Shown one piece after another: positions 9,300 to 18,164 of a stretch of DNA of 56,374 bases; within the stretch, counting starts at the first letter, position 1, and every line of letters begins with the position of its first letter. The stretch lies in contig DASRGK010000114.1 in the NCBI GenBank assembly GCA_035651055.1, forward strand, positions 1 to 56,374, given 5' to 3'. Made by a program: the position numbers and the translations under genes. The notes under the pieces are model-generated. The model was not told the origin of the DNA. It did not search any database and worked only from the letters and a program-made list of their open reading frames with translations. This DNA is from JAFKKF01 sp035651055. Its GTDB lineage: Bacteria > Pseudomonadota > Alphaproteobacteria > Rhizobiales > Kaistiaceae.

Positions 9300-11234
9300 T
9301 CAGGCGGGAGGCGGAGCGGGCTGCGTCCCGTCGGGCGCGGCTGCCGCCGCTGACGGATCGAGGGCGGCAGGCGGAGGCTGCGGCGCGGTCGGCTCCGAGG
9401 GTGCGGCGGCCCCCGCGGAGGCTTTCTGCCTCGTCCCGACGAACCGGCGCCACCAGCCGGCCAGCATTTCCGCCAGCTCGCGCGGGGACTGGAAGACGGG
9501 CACGTTCGGAGCGATCCGGTGCTCGTGTTCGAGCGCGAGGCCGACCTCCTCCACCTCGTGCTCGTCGCTGACCCGCCGGACAATCAGGTCGACCGGGCCA
9601 TAGGCGACGCGGTCGCCCGCCTCGATGTCGCCGGCGAGGCCGCGGCGGAGAATTTCGGCGACCGTCATCGCCTCGTCGCCGGCGCGCAGCGGAATGCCGT
9701 AGACGCCGGCCAGTTCGGAGAGCGGCGTGCCGGGCTGGATGACGAACTCGCCGAAGAGGCGCGGGTCGTCCGTCCGCTGGCCCGGTTCGCCGAACAGGCG
9801 GTCGAGCAGCCCAACGTAGTTGGGCGTGGTGATGACATAGACCTGGTCGCCCGTCTGCGGCCGGCCGGCATGGTGCGGGCGGAGCGAGCGTCCGTCGCGG
9901 ACGAGCAGCGACGGCCGCGCCCAGCGCGGAATGCGCTGGCCCCTCGCGACCGGACTGTCGGGATGGATCACGTAACCGACGATCTCGTAATCGCCGCGCC
10001 CGGGCAGTTCCAGCTCGATGCGGTCGACCACCCCGGTTCGCGGCGGGACGATGAGGCCGAGGTAGCGGGCGACCGGCCTGATCGTCCAGCCCTGCACGAC
10101 AAGGGAGACGAGGACGACGATGAAGGCGGTGTTGAACAGGTCCTGCGCGCCCGGAACACCACCGATGATCGGGACGATGCCGAGCAGGATCGATACGGCA
10201 CCGCGGAGGCCGACCCACGAGACGAACGCCATCTCCCGGCGATTGAAGCGGAACGGCAGGAGGCAGATCCAGATCGCCACCGGGCGGGCGATGAACGTGA
10301 GGAACAGGGCGAGGCCGATCGCCGCCCCGATGACGCGGGTAAACTGCGAGGGCGTCGCCAGCAGGCCGAGCGTCAGGAACATGGCGATCTGGCTCAGCCA
10401 GGTCGTACCGTGCTGGAAACGGCGGAGCGCGGCGGAGTGGCGCATGCGGGAATTGCCCGCCACGACGCCGGCGGCATAGGCCGCTATGAAGCCGCTGCCG
10501 CCGAGGAGGCCGGTGAAAGCCCAGAGCGCCAGCGCCATCGCGATCATCATGATCGGGTAGAGCGCGGGCTCGAAGTTCGTCCGGTTGACGATCTGGACGA
10601 TGCCCATGCCGCCGGCAACGCCAAGCACCGCGCCGATCAGCGCCTGCGAAAGGAAGTCGCCGACAAGGTCGAGGAACAGGCCGCCCGTCGCCGTGGCCGC
10701 GCTGAGCGCGGCGACCAGAGACAGCGTGAGCAGGATGGCGATCGGGTCGTTGAGGGCGGATTCGACTTCGAGCGTCGAGCGCAGCCGGTCACGAAGGTTG
10801 ATGCCGCCGACCCGCAGCAGGAAGAAGACTGCGGCAGCGTCCGTCGGGCCGACGATCGAGCCGATGAGGAGGCCGGTCAGCCAGGAAACGCCGAAGAGGA
10901 AGCGCGCCGCGACCGCGACGAGAAGCGCGGTGAGAACGACGCCAAGGGTGGCCAGAACCAGCGACGGCAGAGCCGCGATCCGCAGCGTCGAAAGGCGCGT
11001 CTCGAAGCCGGAATCGAACAGGATCAGGGCCAGCGCGACCGAGCCGATGAAGAACGCCGCGCGGACATTGTCGAAATGGATGCCGAGCAGCCCGTCCTCG
11101 CCGGCGACCAGGCCGACCAGCAGGAAGACGAGGAGGAGCGGCGCCCCGAAGCGGAAGCTGATGAGACTGGTAAAGACCGCGACGATAATCAGCGCCGAAG
11201 CGATGAGGATCGCGATCTCCATCGATTCGAGCAT
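9300..11234 (-). CDS. CPA1-type K+(Na+)/H+ antiporter, NhaP2/CvrA-like
   Basis: An inner-membrane cation/proton antiporter. The N-terminal 390 or so residues hold about a dozen helices with the ion-binding motif GPTDAAAVFFLL. A RCK_C/TrkA-C-like domain follows (VGYVIHPDSPVARG to TGDQVYVIT), then a CorC_HlyC-type transporter-associated domain (AYGPVDLIV and VEEVGLALE), the order seen in NhaP2. The last 50 residues are a low-complexity Ala/Pro tail, longer than usual. The start is uncertain: I use ATG at 11232-11234 just before the first helix; TTG at 11285 and ATG at 11222 are alternatives. Confidence 0.92.
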   Translation of the reverse strand: MLESMEIAILIASALIIVAVFTSLISFRFGAPLLLVFLLVGLVAGEDGLLGIHFDNVRAAFFIGSVALALILFDSGFETRLSTLRIAALPSLVLATLGVVLTALLVAVAARFLFGVSWLTGLLIGSIVGPTDAAAVFFLLRVGGINLRDRLRSTLEVESALNDPIAILLTLSLVAALSAATATGGLFLDLVGDFLSQALIGAVLGVAGGMGIVQIVNRTNFEPALYPIMMIAMALALWAFTGLLGGSGFIAAYAAGVVAGNSRMRHSAALRRFQHGTTWLSQIAMFLTLGLLATPSQFTRVIGAAIGLALFLTFIARPVAIWICLLPFRFNRREMAFVSWVGLRGAVSILLGIVPIIGGVPGAQDLFNTAFIVVLVSLVVQGWTIRPVARYLGLIVPPRTGVVDRIELELPGRGDYEIVGYVIHPDSPVARGQRIPRWARPSLLVRDGRSLRPHHAGRPQTGDQVYVITTPNYVGLLDRLFGEPGQRTDDPRLFGEFVIQPGTPLSELAGVYGIPLRAGDEAMTVAEILRRGLAGDIEAGDRVAYGPVDLIVRRVSDEHEVEEVGLALEHEHRIAPNVPVFQSPRELAEMLAGWWRRFVGTRQKASAGAAAPSEPTAPQPPPAALDPSAAAAAPDGTQPAPPPA

Positions 11235-11330
11235 CGGCGGCGCGGACTCCGGGCGGGTGAACCTCGGCGCACCATTGCAATGCAAAGGCGGCAGTTCAAC
11301 GACTTGTCGCGGAGGACCGGGAAAAATCGC

Positions 11331-12419
11331 TCAGGCGGAGGCGATGATGCCGCCCGGCATGGGGCGGGGCACGCCCGTGGTCTCGGGGTAGCTCAGCGGC
11401 AGGCCGAACTTCGACCGCGCCGCGAGGAAGGCGAAGGCCTGCGCCTCCATGAAATCGGCCGACCAGCCGAGCGATTCGGCGGTCGTCACGGGGACGCCGG
11501 AGCGTTCGGCGAGCATTGCGAGAAGAACCGGATTGTGGGCGCCGCCGCCGGCGACGACGATCCGGGACGCCCCGCCGGCGTGGCGGATGGCGCCCGCGAT
11601 CGTGGTTGCGGTGAACGCGGACAGGGTTGCCGCGCCGTCCGACAGCGACAGACGTGCGACGGGAGTCGGGGAAAACGCGTTCCGGTCGAGCGATTTCGGC
11701 ATCGGCAGGGCGAACCAGGGATGGGCGGCAAGTGCGTCAAGGGCGATCGGATCGACCCGTCCCGCCGCGGCGAGCGCCCCGCCGGCGTCCATCGCGGCGC
11801 CGGTCCGCTCCCGCACGAAGTCGTCGATGAGGGCATTGCCGGGCCCGGTATCTCCGGCGACGAGCCCGCCCTTCTCATCGACCAGCGTCACGTTGGCGAC
11901 GCCGCCTATATTGACCACCGCTACCCGGCCCTGCAGCCGGGAGCGGGCGACCAGAGCGCGGTGGAAGACCGGGACGAGCGGCGCCCCCTGCCCGCCCGCG
12001 GCCACATCGGCGGCGCGGAAATCGTAGGCGACCTCGATGCCGGTGCGCTTCGCCAGCGCGCGGCCGTTGCCGATCTGGACGGTGAGGCGGCGCTCCGGAG
12101 CGTGGAGGACGGTCTGGCCGTGAAAGCCGAGGAGGTCGACCGGGCCGGTATCCGCGCGGAGCGCCTCCACAGCCTCGGCATGGGCGACGGTGACGAGCAC
12201 CTCGGCCTCGTAGAGGATACCGGGCCGCGCGTGGCGGTCGGTCAGGCCGCGGGCTTCGGCAAGCGCCTGCCGCAGAATCGCGCGCTCCTCATCCGAGTAG
12301 GGGCGGAACCTGGCAGGGCCGAACCCGCCGATGCGCTCGCCGTCGGTCTCGACCAGCGCGGCGTCGACGCCGTCCATCGAGGTACCGCTCATCAGGCCGA
12401 TGACGCGCAACGTAGGCAT
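11331..12419 (-). CDS. anmK: anhydro-N-acetylmuramic acid kinase
   Basis: AnmK phosphorylates and opens 1,6-anhydro-MurNAc, feeding cell-wall fragments back to MurNAc-6-phosphate in peptidoglycan recycling. The 362-residue protein has the nucleotide motif LMSGTSMDGVDAAL at residues 9-22, GFHGQTVLH near 100, the catalytic-Asp region DTGPGNALIDDF near the middle and GGGAHNPVL near the end. It is transcribed away from tyrS with 74 bases between the two starts, an arrangement common in alphaproteobacteria. Confidence 0.96.
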   Translation of the reverse strand: MPTLRVIGLMSGTSMDGVDAALVETDGERIGGFGPARFRPYSDEERAILRQALAEARGLTDRHARPGILYEAEVLVTVAHAEAVEALRADTGPVDLLGFHGQTVLHAPERRLTVQIGNGRALAKRTGIEVAYDFRAADVAAGGQGAPLVPVFHRALVARSRLQGRVAVVNIGGVANVTLVDEKGGLVAGDTGPGNALIDDFVRERTGAAMDAGGALAAAGRVDPIALDALAAHPWFALPMPKSLDRNAFSPTPVARLSLSDGAATLSAFTATTIAGAIRHAGGASRIVVAGGGAHNPVLLAMLAERSGVPVTTAESLGWSADFMEAQAFAFLAARSKFGLPLSYPETTGVPRPMPGGIIASA

Positions 12420-12493
12420 AAGCGCGGAATCCCGGTGAAAAGAGCCGACGCTCCTGATAGACAGCGCCTCGTCAGGAAAGGGTTACCGCCGCG

Positions 12494-13744
12494 ATGAAAC
12501 CGTTCAAGTCGGAACTGATGAGGGTGCTGGCCGAGCGCGGCTTCCTGCACCAGTGCTCCAATCCCGAGGGGCTCGACGAACTGGCGGCGCGGGAGACGGT
12601 GACCGGGTATATCGGCTTCGACTGCACGGCGCCCAGCCTCCATGTTGGCAGCCTCCTGCAGATCATGATGCTGCGCTGGATGCAGAAGACCGGTCACCGG
12701 CCGATCGCGCTGATGGGCACCGGCACGACGCGCGTCGGCGACCCGAGCGGCAAGGACGAGAGCCGCCGCATCCTCGGCGAGGATGAGATCGAGCGGAACA
12801 AGCAGGGCATCCTTTCGGCCTTTTCGAACTTTCTCCGTTTCGGCGACGGGGCCAGCGACGCCCTGATGGTCGACAACGCGACCTGGCTGATGGAGCTCAA
12901 CTACGTTTCGTTCCTCCGCGATGTCGGCCGGCACATCTCGGTCAACCAGATGATCCAGCGCGACTCGGTGCGGCTCCGGCTCGACCGCGAGCAGCACCTG
13001 TCGTTCCTTGAATTCAACTACATGGTCCTGCAGGGCTACGACTTCGTCGAATTGTGGCGGCGGCACGGATGCCGGCTGCAGCTCGGCGGCTCGGACCAGT
13101 GGGGCAATATCGTCTCCGGGATCGACCTCGCGCGGAAAATGGACGATGTCGAGCTCTTCGCCTTCACCTCGCCGCTGATCGCAACCGCCTCGGGCGCCAA
13201 GATGGGAAAGACGGCGGCCGGCGCGGTCTGGCTCAATGCCGAAATGGTCTCGCCCTATCAGTACTGGCAGTACTGGCGGAACACCGAGGACGCCGACGTG
13301 GTCCGCTTCCTCAAGCTCTTCACCGAGCTGCCGCTCGACGAGATCGCGCGCCTCGGCGCCCTCGGCGGGGCCGAGATCAACGAGGCCAAGAAGGTTCTCG
13401 CCAACGAGGCGACCGCCCTCCTCCACGGCCGCGCCGCGGCGGAGGAATCCGCGGAAGCGGCGCGGCGCACGTTCGAGGAGGGCGGCGCGGCGGACGCATT
13501 GCCGACCATCGAAGTGGCCGAGGCCGAACTCGCGGCCGGGATCGGGCTCCTCGGCCTGTTCGTCCGCGCCGGCCTGGTGGCCTCCAACGGCGAAGCGCGG
13601 CGGCAGATCAAGGGCGGCGGACTTCGCGTGAACGATACGGTGGTGACCGACGAGCGGGCGCAAGTCACGGCTGGCGACCTTGCCGCCGGGGCGATCAAGC
13701 TGTCGCTGGGTCGGAAGAAGCACGTTCTGGTGAAGGCGGGGTAG
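12494..13744 (+). CDS. tyrS: tyrosyl-tRNA synthetase
   Basis: TyrRS charges tRNA-Tyr. The 416-residue class I synthetase has YIGFDCTAPSLHVGSL, in which HVGS is the HIGH-type motif, GGSDQWGN, and SGAKMGKT as the KMSKS-equivalent loop. It ends in an S4 RNA-binding domain (VRAGLVASNGEARRQIKGGGL) near the C terminus. An aaaggg ribosome site precedes the ATG. It is divergent from anmK and is followed by a palindromic repeat cluster. Confidence 0.98.
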   Translation: MKPFKSELMRVLAERGFLHQCSNPEGLDELAARETVTGYIGFDCTAPSLHVGSLLQIMMLRWMQKTGHRPIALMGTGTTRVGDPSGKDESRRILGEDEIERNKQGILSAFSNFLRFGDGASDALMVDNATWLMELNYVSFLRDVGRHISVNQMIQRDSVRLRLDREQHLSFLEFNYMVLQGYDFVELWRRHGCRLQLGGSDQWGNIVSGIDLARKMDDVELFAFTSPLIATASGAKMGKTAAGAVWLNAEMVSPYQYWQYWRNTEDADVVRFLKLFTELPLDEIARLGALGGAEINEAKKVLANEATALLHGRAAAEESAEAARRTFEEGGAADALPTIEVAEAELAAGIGLLGLFVRAGLVASNGEARRQIKGGGLRVNDTVVTDERAQVTAGDLAAGAIKLSLGRKKHVLVKAG

Positions 13745-13768
13745 CGTCGGGCGGGGGCGTTGAAGAAC

Positions 13769-13808
13769 AAGACGTGGATGGCCGGGACAAGCCCGGCCAT
13801 GACGTCTT
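13769..13808. repeat. palindromic intergenic repeat, copy 1
   Basis: An imperfect palindrome: arms aagacgt...gacgtctt surround a strong core, atggccggg-acaa-gcccggccat. It sits 24 bases past the tyrS stop. An inverted, slightly diverged copy lies at 13891-13928. The sequence is of the type widely scattered between genes in Rhizobiales. In RNA it would form a long hairpin that could stop 3' exonucleases after tyrS. Confidence 0.85.
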
Positions 13809-13890
13809 GGGGGGCGGACATTGACTCAACTCGGGTGCCTGCTTCGCACCCGCGGGAAACGTCAGCAGTACGTTGCATTCCCGCTCCTCA

Positions 13891-13928
13891 TACGTCATGG
13901 CGGGGCTCGTCCCGGCCATCCACGTCTT
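13891..13928. repeat. palindromic intergenic repeat, copy 2 (inverted)
   Basis: Read on the minus strand this is aagacgtggatggccggg followed by acgagccccgccatgacgta, matching copy 1 with a few changes in the second arm. The two copies face each other across about 80 bases and could pair into one large stem, placed between tyrS and the 3' end of the convergent DUF3971 gene. A smaller hairpin (cgggtgc/gcacccg) lies between them around 13834-13853. Confidence 0.85.
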
Positions 13929-13966
13929 CCGCGCGAACGCGAAACACCGAAGAGGGGCCGTACCCC

Positions 13967-16900
13967 CTAGTGGAACTCGAAAATCTTCCGCAGAATACCG
14001 GGGGCGACCACTGAGAGCGGGTTGAAATAGACGTTCGGGCTGGTCATGTCGCCGTCGACGCGGAAGGTCACGCCGAAGAGGCCTTCCGACGCGCCGCCGC
14101 TCAACACCAGCCCGATCAGCGGAATGCGGCTTACCGCATTGTTGGCGGCGTAGGACGGCAGATAGGTGCCGTTGATCTGGACGCGGCCAGCGTCGAAATC
14201 GACGCGGCCGTTGAGCGTGGCGCCGACCGACATGCCGCGTACCACCGCGTCGTCGATCGCCACGACGAGGCCCGTCTTGCGGAAGCGGGCGAGAGCGCGA
14301 TCGAAATGGATGCGGCCGGGATCGACGCCCAGGCGGGGGGCACTGCCGGGGGCGGCGGCGGGCTGGCCGGCGAGGCGGGTCAGCGCCGGCTCATGGACGA
14401 TATCGAAATCGTCGACGACGATCTGCCCGGCGAGCGGCCCCGACGCGCCCGACCGTTCGCCCGAGGCGCTGATCGTGCCTCCCTCGATCCGGGTATAGAG
14501 GTCGACGAAGCGGAACAGGCGGCCGGCATCGCCGACCGAGGAGGAAAGGGAGGCGCTCGACGAATCCTCGCGGTAGTCGAACGCGATCGGCGCCCGCCCG
14601 ATCGAACCGCTGAAGCTAGCCTTTTTCGGGTAACCGCCGACCGAGACGAGGCTGAGCCGGGCGCCGGTGATCGCTTCGTTGTTGAAACCGACCAGCCGGT
14701 CGATCCTGGCGTCGATCGAGAGGTCGGCGGCCGAGCCGATCGAATCCCCGACACCCTCGCGCGTGTAGGCGATGAAGCCGCGGAGGTCGAACGAGCTGCC
14801 GCGGGCGGCGATCGCGTAGCCGGACTTCGTGCGGGTCAGGTCGAAGGCGACCGAGTCCCCGGGACGCAGCGCGAACTGGTCGACCTTGGCCGAAACGAGG
14901 CCATAGTCGGCATCCAGTTGCGCACTGCCGGTGGCGCCGAAACCGGATCCAGTGAGGACGATATTGTCGACCGAGAAGCCGCCGGCGACGGGCTTCAGAT
15001 CGAAGCTGAGCTTTGCCGGGACTCCGACGCCCTTCGACCAGCCGAGGCCCGGCATGACGACGCGCGCGCGCTTCAGATCGAGGTCGTAGTGCTGCCCGCG
15101 GCTGCCGTCCTCGATATTGCGCATCACTGCTGTGACGCTGCCGCCGAGCACGTCGTCAAGGCCGATGCCGAGACGCTTGCGGGCCGCTTCATCCAGAGTG
15201 AACCGGGCATACTGCGCCCCGGGACCGGCGGCGACGCCCCCTGCCGCGAGCGGCTGGGACATCTGCACATCGGCAGGGACGCCGTCGATCTTCGCCTTCC
15301 CGTTGATGCTGAAATCGTCGGGCGTGACCGAGATGACGATGTCGGCGGCGCTGACGCTATGCCCCTCGACCGGCGACTTGCTGGCGATGCCGGTGCCCTT
15401 CAGCACGACCCGCCAGTCAACATCGGCCTCGGTAAGGTTGCGGATGAGCGGCAGGCGCAGCGAGACGGAGACATCGGCGTGGCCGGAGAGGTCGGTCGGC
15501 ACGATGGCGCGGCGGTCGAGCGCGCGGAACGGCTTGGCGTTGGCGACCTCGCCGATCGCGGCGGCGTCGCCGCTCACCTGGACGGCGACGTCTCCCTCCG
15601 CCGGACGATTGAAGACGTTGGCGACCGCGAAGGCGCCGGCCGAAATCGTGACGATGCCGCCAGAGGGGGCCACCGCCTCGGCGCCGTCGACATCGACGCC
15701 AAAAGTCGAGCCGGCGAGCACGGCATGGCCCGAGGCGTGACGGACCTCGGGGATTTCGCCGTAGCTGGTGAAGGACACGTCCTCCAGGGTCAGGTCGAGG
15801 CGGAGCTGGTCGTCGGTCAACTGGGGCTTCTGGCGGACCGCCAGCAGTCTGGTCGGGACGGCGGCGGCAAACTTGCCCTCGCTCAGCCGCCCGCCGGTGA
15901 TGTGCTGCATGACCCAGCGGCGGGCGCCGGGGGCGATCATCGGTATCCACATCTGCTTGAACGCGGATACGTCCATCGGGGAAAAGGACGCGGCGAGCGC
16001 TGCAACGCCGTCGGGAGAGTAGCCGAGCGAACCCGCGGCGCTGATCGAGCCGCCCGCCACCTGCATCACGGCGCTGTCGAGCATCACCTGCTGCGCATCG
16101 AGGTCGATGCTGCCTTCGACGCCGATGCGCTCGGCTTCCATGGGCGGCACGTTCGTATCGGAGGGGGCAAGGATCGCGCCCGGCGCCTGCAACTGGAACG
16201 CATAGCGCCGGTCGGTGCCGTCGCCGAGGGGGCGGATCGACCCGGTGATGACGCCGTGGGTGCGGCCGAAATAGAAGGGCGAGGGATCGACCACGATCAC
16301 CTTGTTGTCGAGGTCCCAGCGCAGCTTCAGGGTGGCTTCGTCGAGGAGAACGGTCTCCTTCGCGTCGCCATAGGTGATCCGCCCGGCGCCGAGGTCGAGC
16401 CGCAGGGAGGCATCCGAGACCTCTCCCCCGCCCCCGAAATGCACGGTTGCGCGGCCGTAGAGCGGGATGTCGGTGGCGATACCGCCGGCGCTCTCGTCGC
16501 CGAGCTTGGGGAAGATGTCGGCGAGCGTGAGCTGCGAGAAGACGGCGGAGACGACGCGGCTGCCGTCGTCCTTTTCGGCCTGGCGCTCGACCGTCGCCGT
16601 CCAGCGGCCGCCATAGCCGGAAGAGGCCAGGGCGACGCGCAGCCGGTCGGCGTCCGGGTCGACCGTGACCTCGAGATCGGTGTTGGGGAAGCTGCGCTCG
16701 GCGTCGCGGGCGGCCTCGTAGACGGTGAGGTTGCCGCCGACGAGGCTGAGCTTCAGGAAGCCGGCGCGGATGGCGGCGGCAATTGCCGGCTCCAGTGCCG
16801 CCTCGCCGGCCGCAAGACCCGACGCCAGATCGGGAAAGCCGCCATCGTCGGAGAGCGTCACCGGCGGCAGCACCGGGCGTTTGCCGCCAGCGGTCCGGGT

Positions 16901-17377
16901 AGTGCCCTTGTCGCCGAGATAGAGTTCACCCTTGGCGCTGCGGACGAGCGCCAGTTCGGGCCGGGCGATTTCGATCGTGCTGATCTCGATGCGGAAGGTG
17001 AGGAGCGCAAGCGGGTCGAGGGCGAAGCGGGTGACCGGGGCGCTGGCCACAGTCGTGCCGTTCTGGTCATTGACGGTGACGCCATCGACCTCGACGACCA
17101 GGCCAAGGACGGGATCGACGTCGATGACCGCCTTTGCGACATGGGCCGTGTAGTCCGGTCCCACCGTCTTCTGCAGGATTCCCTCGATCCGGCTCCGCAC
17201 GAAGCCGATCTCGGTCGGGCCGGTGATGATGACCGCGATGCCGGCGCCGGCGGCGATGATGAAGAAAAGGACGAGCACGGCGAGGCCGCGCAGCGCGTAG
17301 CGCGCCGGCGCCGGCCATCGCTTGCGGGTTCGCTCAGGGCGATTGGCCGCCGCCAAGGGGAAGCTCAGCAATCCCAT
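13967..17377 (-). CDS. AsmA/YhdP-like envelope protein (DUF3971)
   Basis: A 1136-residue protein with a short cytoplasmic N terminus, one transmembrane helix (about residues 28-50) and a very long beta-rich periplasmic part. The composition (repeated short strands, VDGVTVNDQNG, PLYGRATVHFGG, GRVDFDAGRVQINGTYLPSYAANN near the end) fits DUF3971 and AsmA-like C-terminal modules. In the AsmA/TamB/YhdP superfamily such proteins bridge inner and outer membrane and move phospholipids; that role here is inferred. Its position between tyrS and bcp is shared by other Rhizobiales. Confidence 0.88.
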   Translation of the reverse strand: MGLLSFPLAAANRPERTRKRWPAPARYALRGLAVLVLFFIIAAGAGIAVIITGPTEIGFVRSRIEGILQKTVGPDYTAHVAKAVIDVDPVLGLVVEVDGVTVNDQNGTTVASAPVTRFALDPLALLTFRIEISTIEIARPELALVRSAKGELYLGDKGTTRTAGGKRPVLPPVTLSDDGGFPDLASGLAAGEAALEPAIAAAIRAGFLKLSLVGGNLTVYEAARDAERSFPNTDLEVTVDPDADRLRVALASSGYGGRWTATVERQAEKDDGSRVVSAVFSQLTLADIFPKLGDESAGGIATDIPLYGRATVHFGGGGEVSDASLRLDLGAGRITYGDAKETVLLDEATLKLRWDLDNKVIVVDPSPFYFGRTHGVITGSIRPLGDGTDRRYAFQLQAPGAILAPSDTNVPPMEAERIGVEGSIDLDAQQVMLDSAVMQVAGGSISAAGSLGYSPDGVAALAASFSPMDVSAFKQMWIPMIAPGARRWVMQHITGGRLSEGKFAAAVPTRLLAVRQKPQLTDDQLRLDLTLEDVSFTSYGEIPEVRHASGHAVLAGSTFGVDVDGAEAVAPSGGIVTISAGAFAVANVFNRPAEGDVAVQVSGDAAAIGEVANAKPFRALDRRAIVPTDLSGHADVSVSLRLPLIRNLTEADVDWRVVLKGTGIASKSPVEGHSVSAADIVISVTPDDFSINGKAKIDGVPADVQMSQPLAAGGVAAGPGAQYARFTLDEAARKRLGIGLDDVLGGSVTAVMRNIEDGSRGQHYDLDLKRARVVMPGLGWSKGVGVPAKLSFDLKPVAGGFSVDNIVLTGSGFGATGSAQLDADYGLVSAKVDQFALRPGDSVAFDLTRTKSGYAIAARGSSFDLRGFIAYTREGVGDSIGSAADLSIDARIDRLVGFNNEAITGARLSLVSVGGYPKKASFSGSIGRAPIAFDYREDSSSASLSSSVGDAGRLFRFVDLYTRIEGGTISASGERSGASGPLAGQIVVDDFDIVHEPALTRLAGQPAAAPGSAPRLGVDPGRIHFDRALARFRKTGLVVAIDDAVVRGMSVGATLNGRVDFDAGRVQINGTYLPSYAANNAVSRIPLIGLVLSGGASEGLFGVTFRVDGDMTSPNVYFNPLSVVAPGILRKIFEFH

Positions 17378-17556
17378 CCGCGCGTTACGTCATTCCCTGC
17401 CGGCACGATCCGGAACCACCAACGGCGTGTCCGCCGCCCCGGCGCACGCTCCTCGACCAATTCACCGTCTGCGGCGCGACGATGCCGGCCGCTCGCAAGG
17501 CACTGGCAGGCGATGATGGCAGCCGCGACGCGCCTTGCGCAAGCGCGGCCGGCTAT

Positions 17557-17578
17557 GGTCTCTCATGGCATTGAGACC
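17557..17578. promoter_or_regulatory. inverted repeat upstream of bcp
   Basis: ggtctc at 17557-17562 and gagacc at 17573-17578 form a 6-bp inverted repeat with a 10-base spacer, 23 bases before the bcp start codon. A 10-bp palindrome cttgcgcaag lies just upstream at 17534-17543. Either could be an operator in the divergent promoter region shared with the DUF3971 gene. No known regulator motif is recognised. Confidence 0.35.
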
Positions 17579-17601
17579 GTGACGAAACAAAGGCAGGAAC
17601 C

Positions 17602-18069
17602 ATGGAAAAGCTAGAGGCTGGCGCCAAGGCTCCCAAGTTCGACCTGGCGGCCGATGGCGGCGGCCGGGTGAAACTCTCCGATTTCGCGGGAAAGAAGCTG
17701 GTGCTCTACTTCTACCCGGCCGACGACACATCCGGCTGCACGCTGGAGGCGATCGACTTCACCACCCTCCTCCCGGATTTCCTCAAGGCGAACACCGCGA
17801 TTGTCGGGGTTTCGCCGGACTCGGCGGAATCGCACGACAAGTTCAAGGCCAAGCACAAGCTCGGCCTGACGCTGGCCGCCGATCCCGACCGAAAGGCGAT
17901 CGATGCCTACGGCCTCTGGGTCGAGAAGAACAACTACGGCAAGAAATACATGGGCGTGGAACGCGCCACCTTTCTCATCGACCGGACGGGCAAGATCGCC
18001 CGCGCCTGGCACAACGTTCGTGTGAAGGGACACGCCGAAGACGTTCTGGAAGCTGCAAAATCGCTCTGA
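17602..18069 (+). CDS. bcp: Bcp/PrxQ-type peroxiredoxin, one cysteine
   Basis: A cytosolic thiol peroxidase of 155 residues that reduces peroxides. The peroxidatic cysteine is Cys46 in DDTSGCTLEAIDF. In classical two-cysteine Bcp proteins a resolving cysteine sits five residues later; here that position is Ile51, and there is no other cysteine in the protein. It must therefore use an external thiol (a 1-Cys mechanism). The ATG follows a gcaggaacc ribosome region. It is divergent from the DUF3971 gene and precedes the M23 peptidase gene by 95 bases. Confidence 0.95.
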   Translation: MEKLEAGAKAPKFDLAADGGGRVKLSDFAGKKLVLYFYPADDTSGCTLEAIDFTTLLPDFLKANTAIVGVSPDSAESHDKFKAKHKLGLTLAADPDRKAIDAYGLWVEKNNYGKKYMGVERATFLIDRTGKIARAWHNVRVKGHAEDVLEAAKSL

Positions 18070-18164
18070 GCCGAGCAAACCGGCAAAGGATTGTTAACCT
18101 TAACCGTCTCTAATCTGCCGATCAGTAACTCCGCGTCCTCCTCCGCCAGAAACGGTGAACGCGT

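Noticed and set aside
9519..12497. 992-codon open frame on the plus strand across the antiporter and anmK
   Set aside because: It spans two well-supported genes on the other strand and their gap, and is a low-complexity Asp/Arg/Glu product typical of antisense reading in high-GC DNA.
13745..13966. Possible CRISPR-like array from the repeated segments
   Set aside because: There are only two copies, in opposite orientation and palindromic throughout, with no regular spacers and no cas genes.
14306..17614. 1102-codon open frame on the plus strand opposite the DUF3971 gene
   Set aside because: GC-rich antisense shadow: arginine-, alanine- and acid-rich with no motifs, while the minus strand encodes a recognisable membrane-anchored protein.
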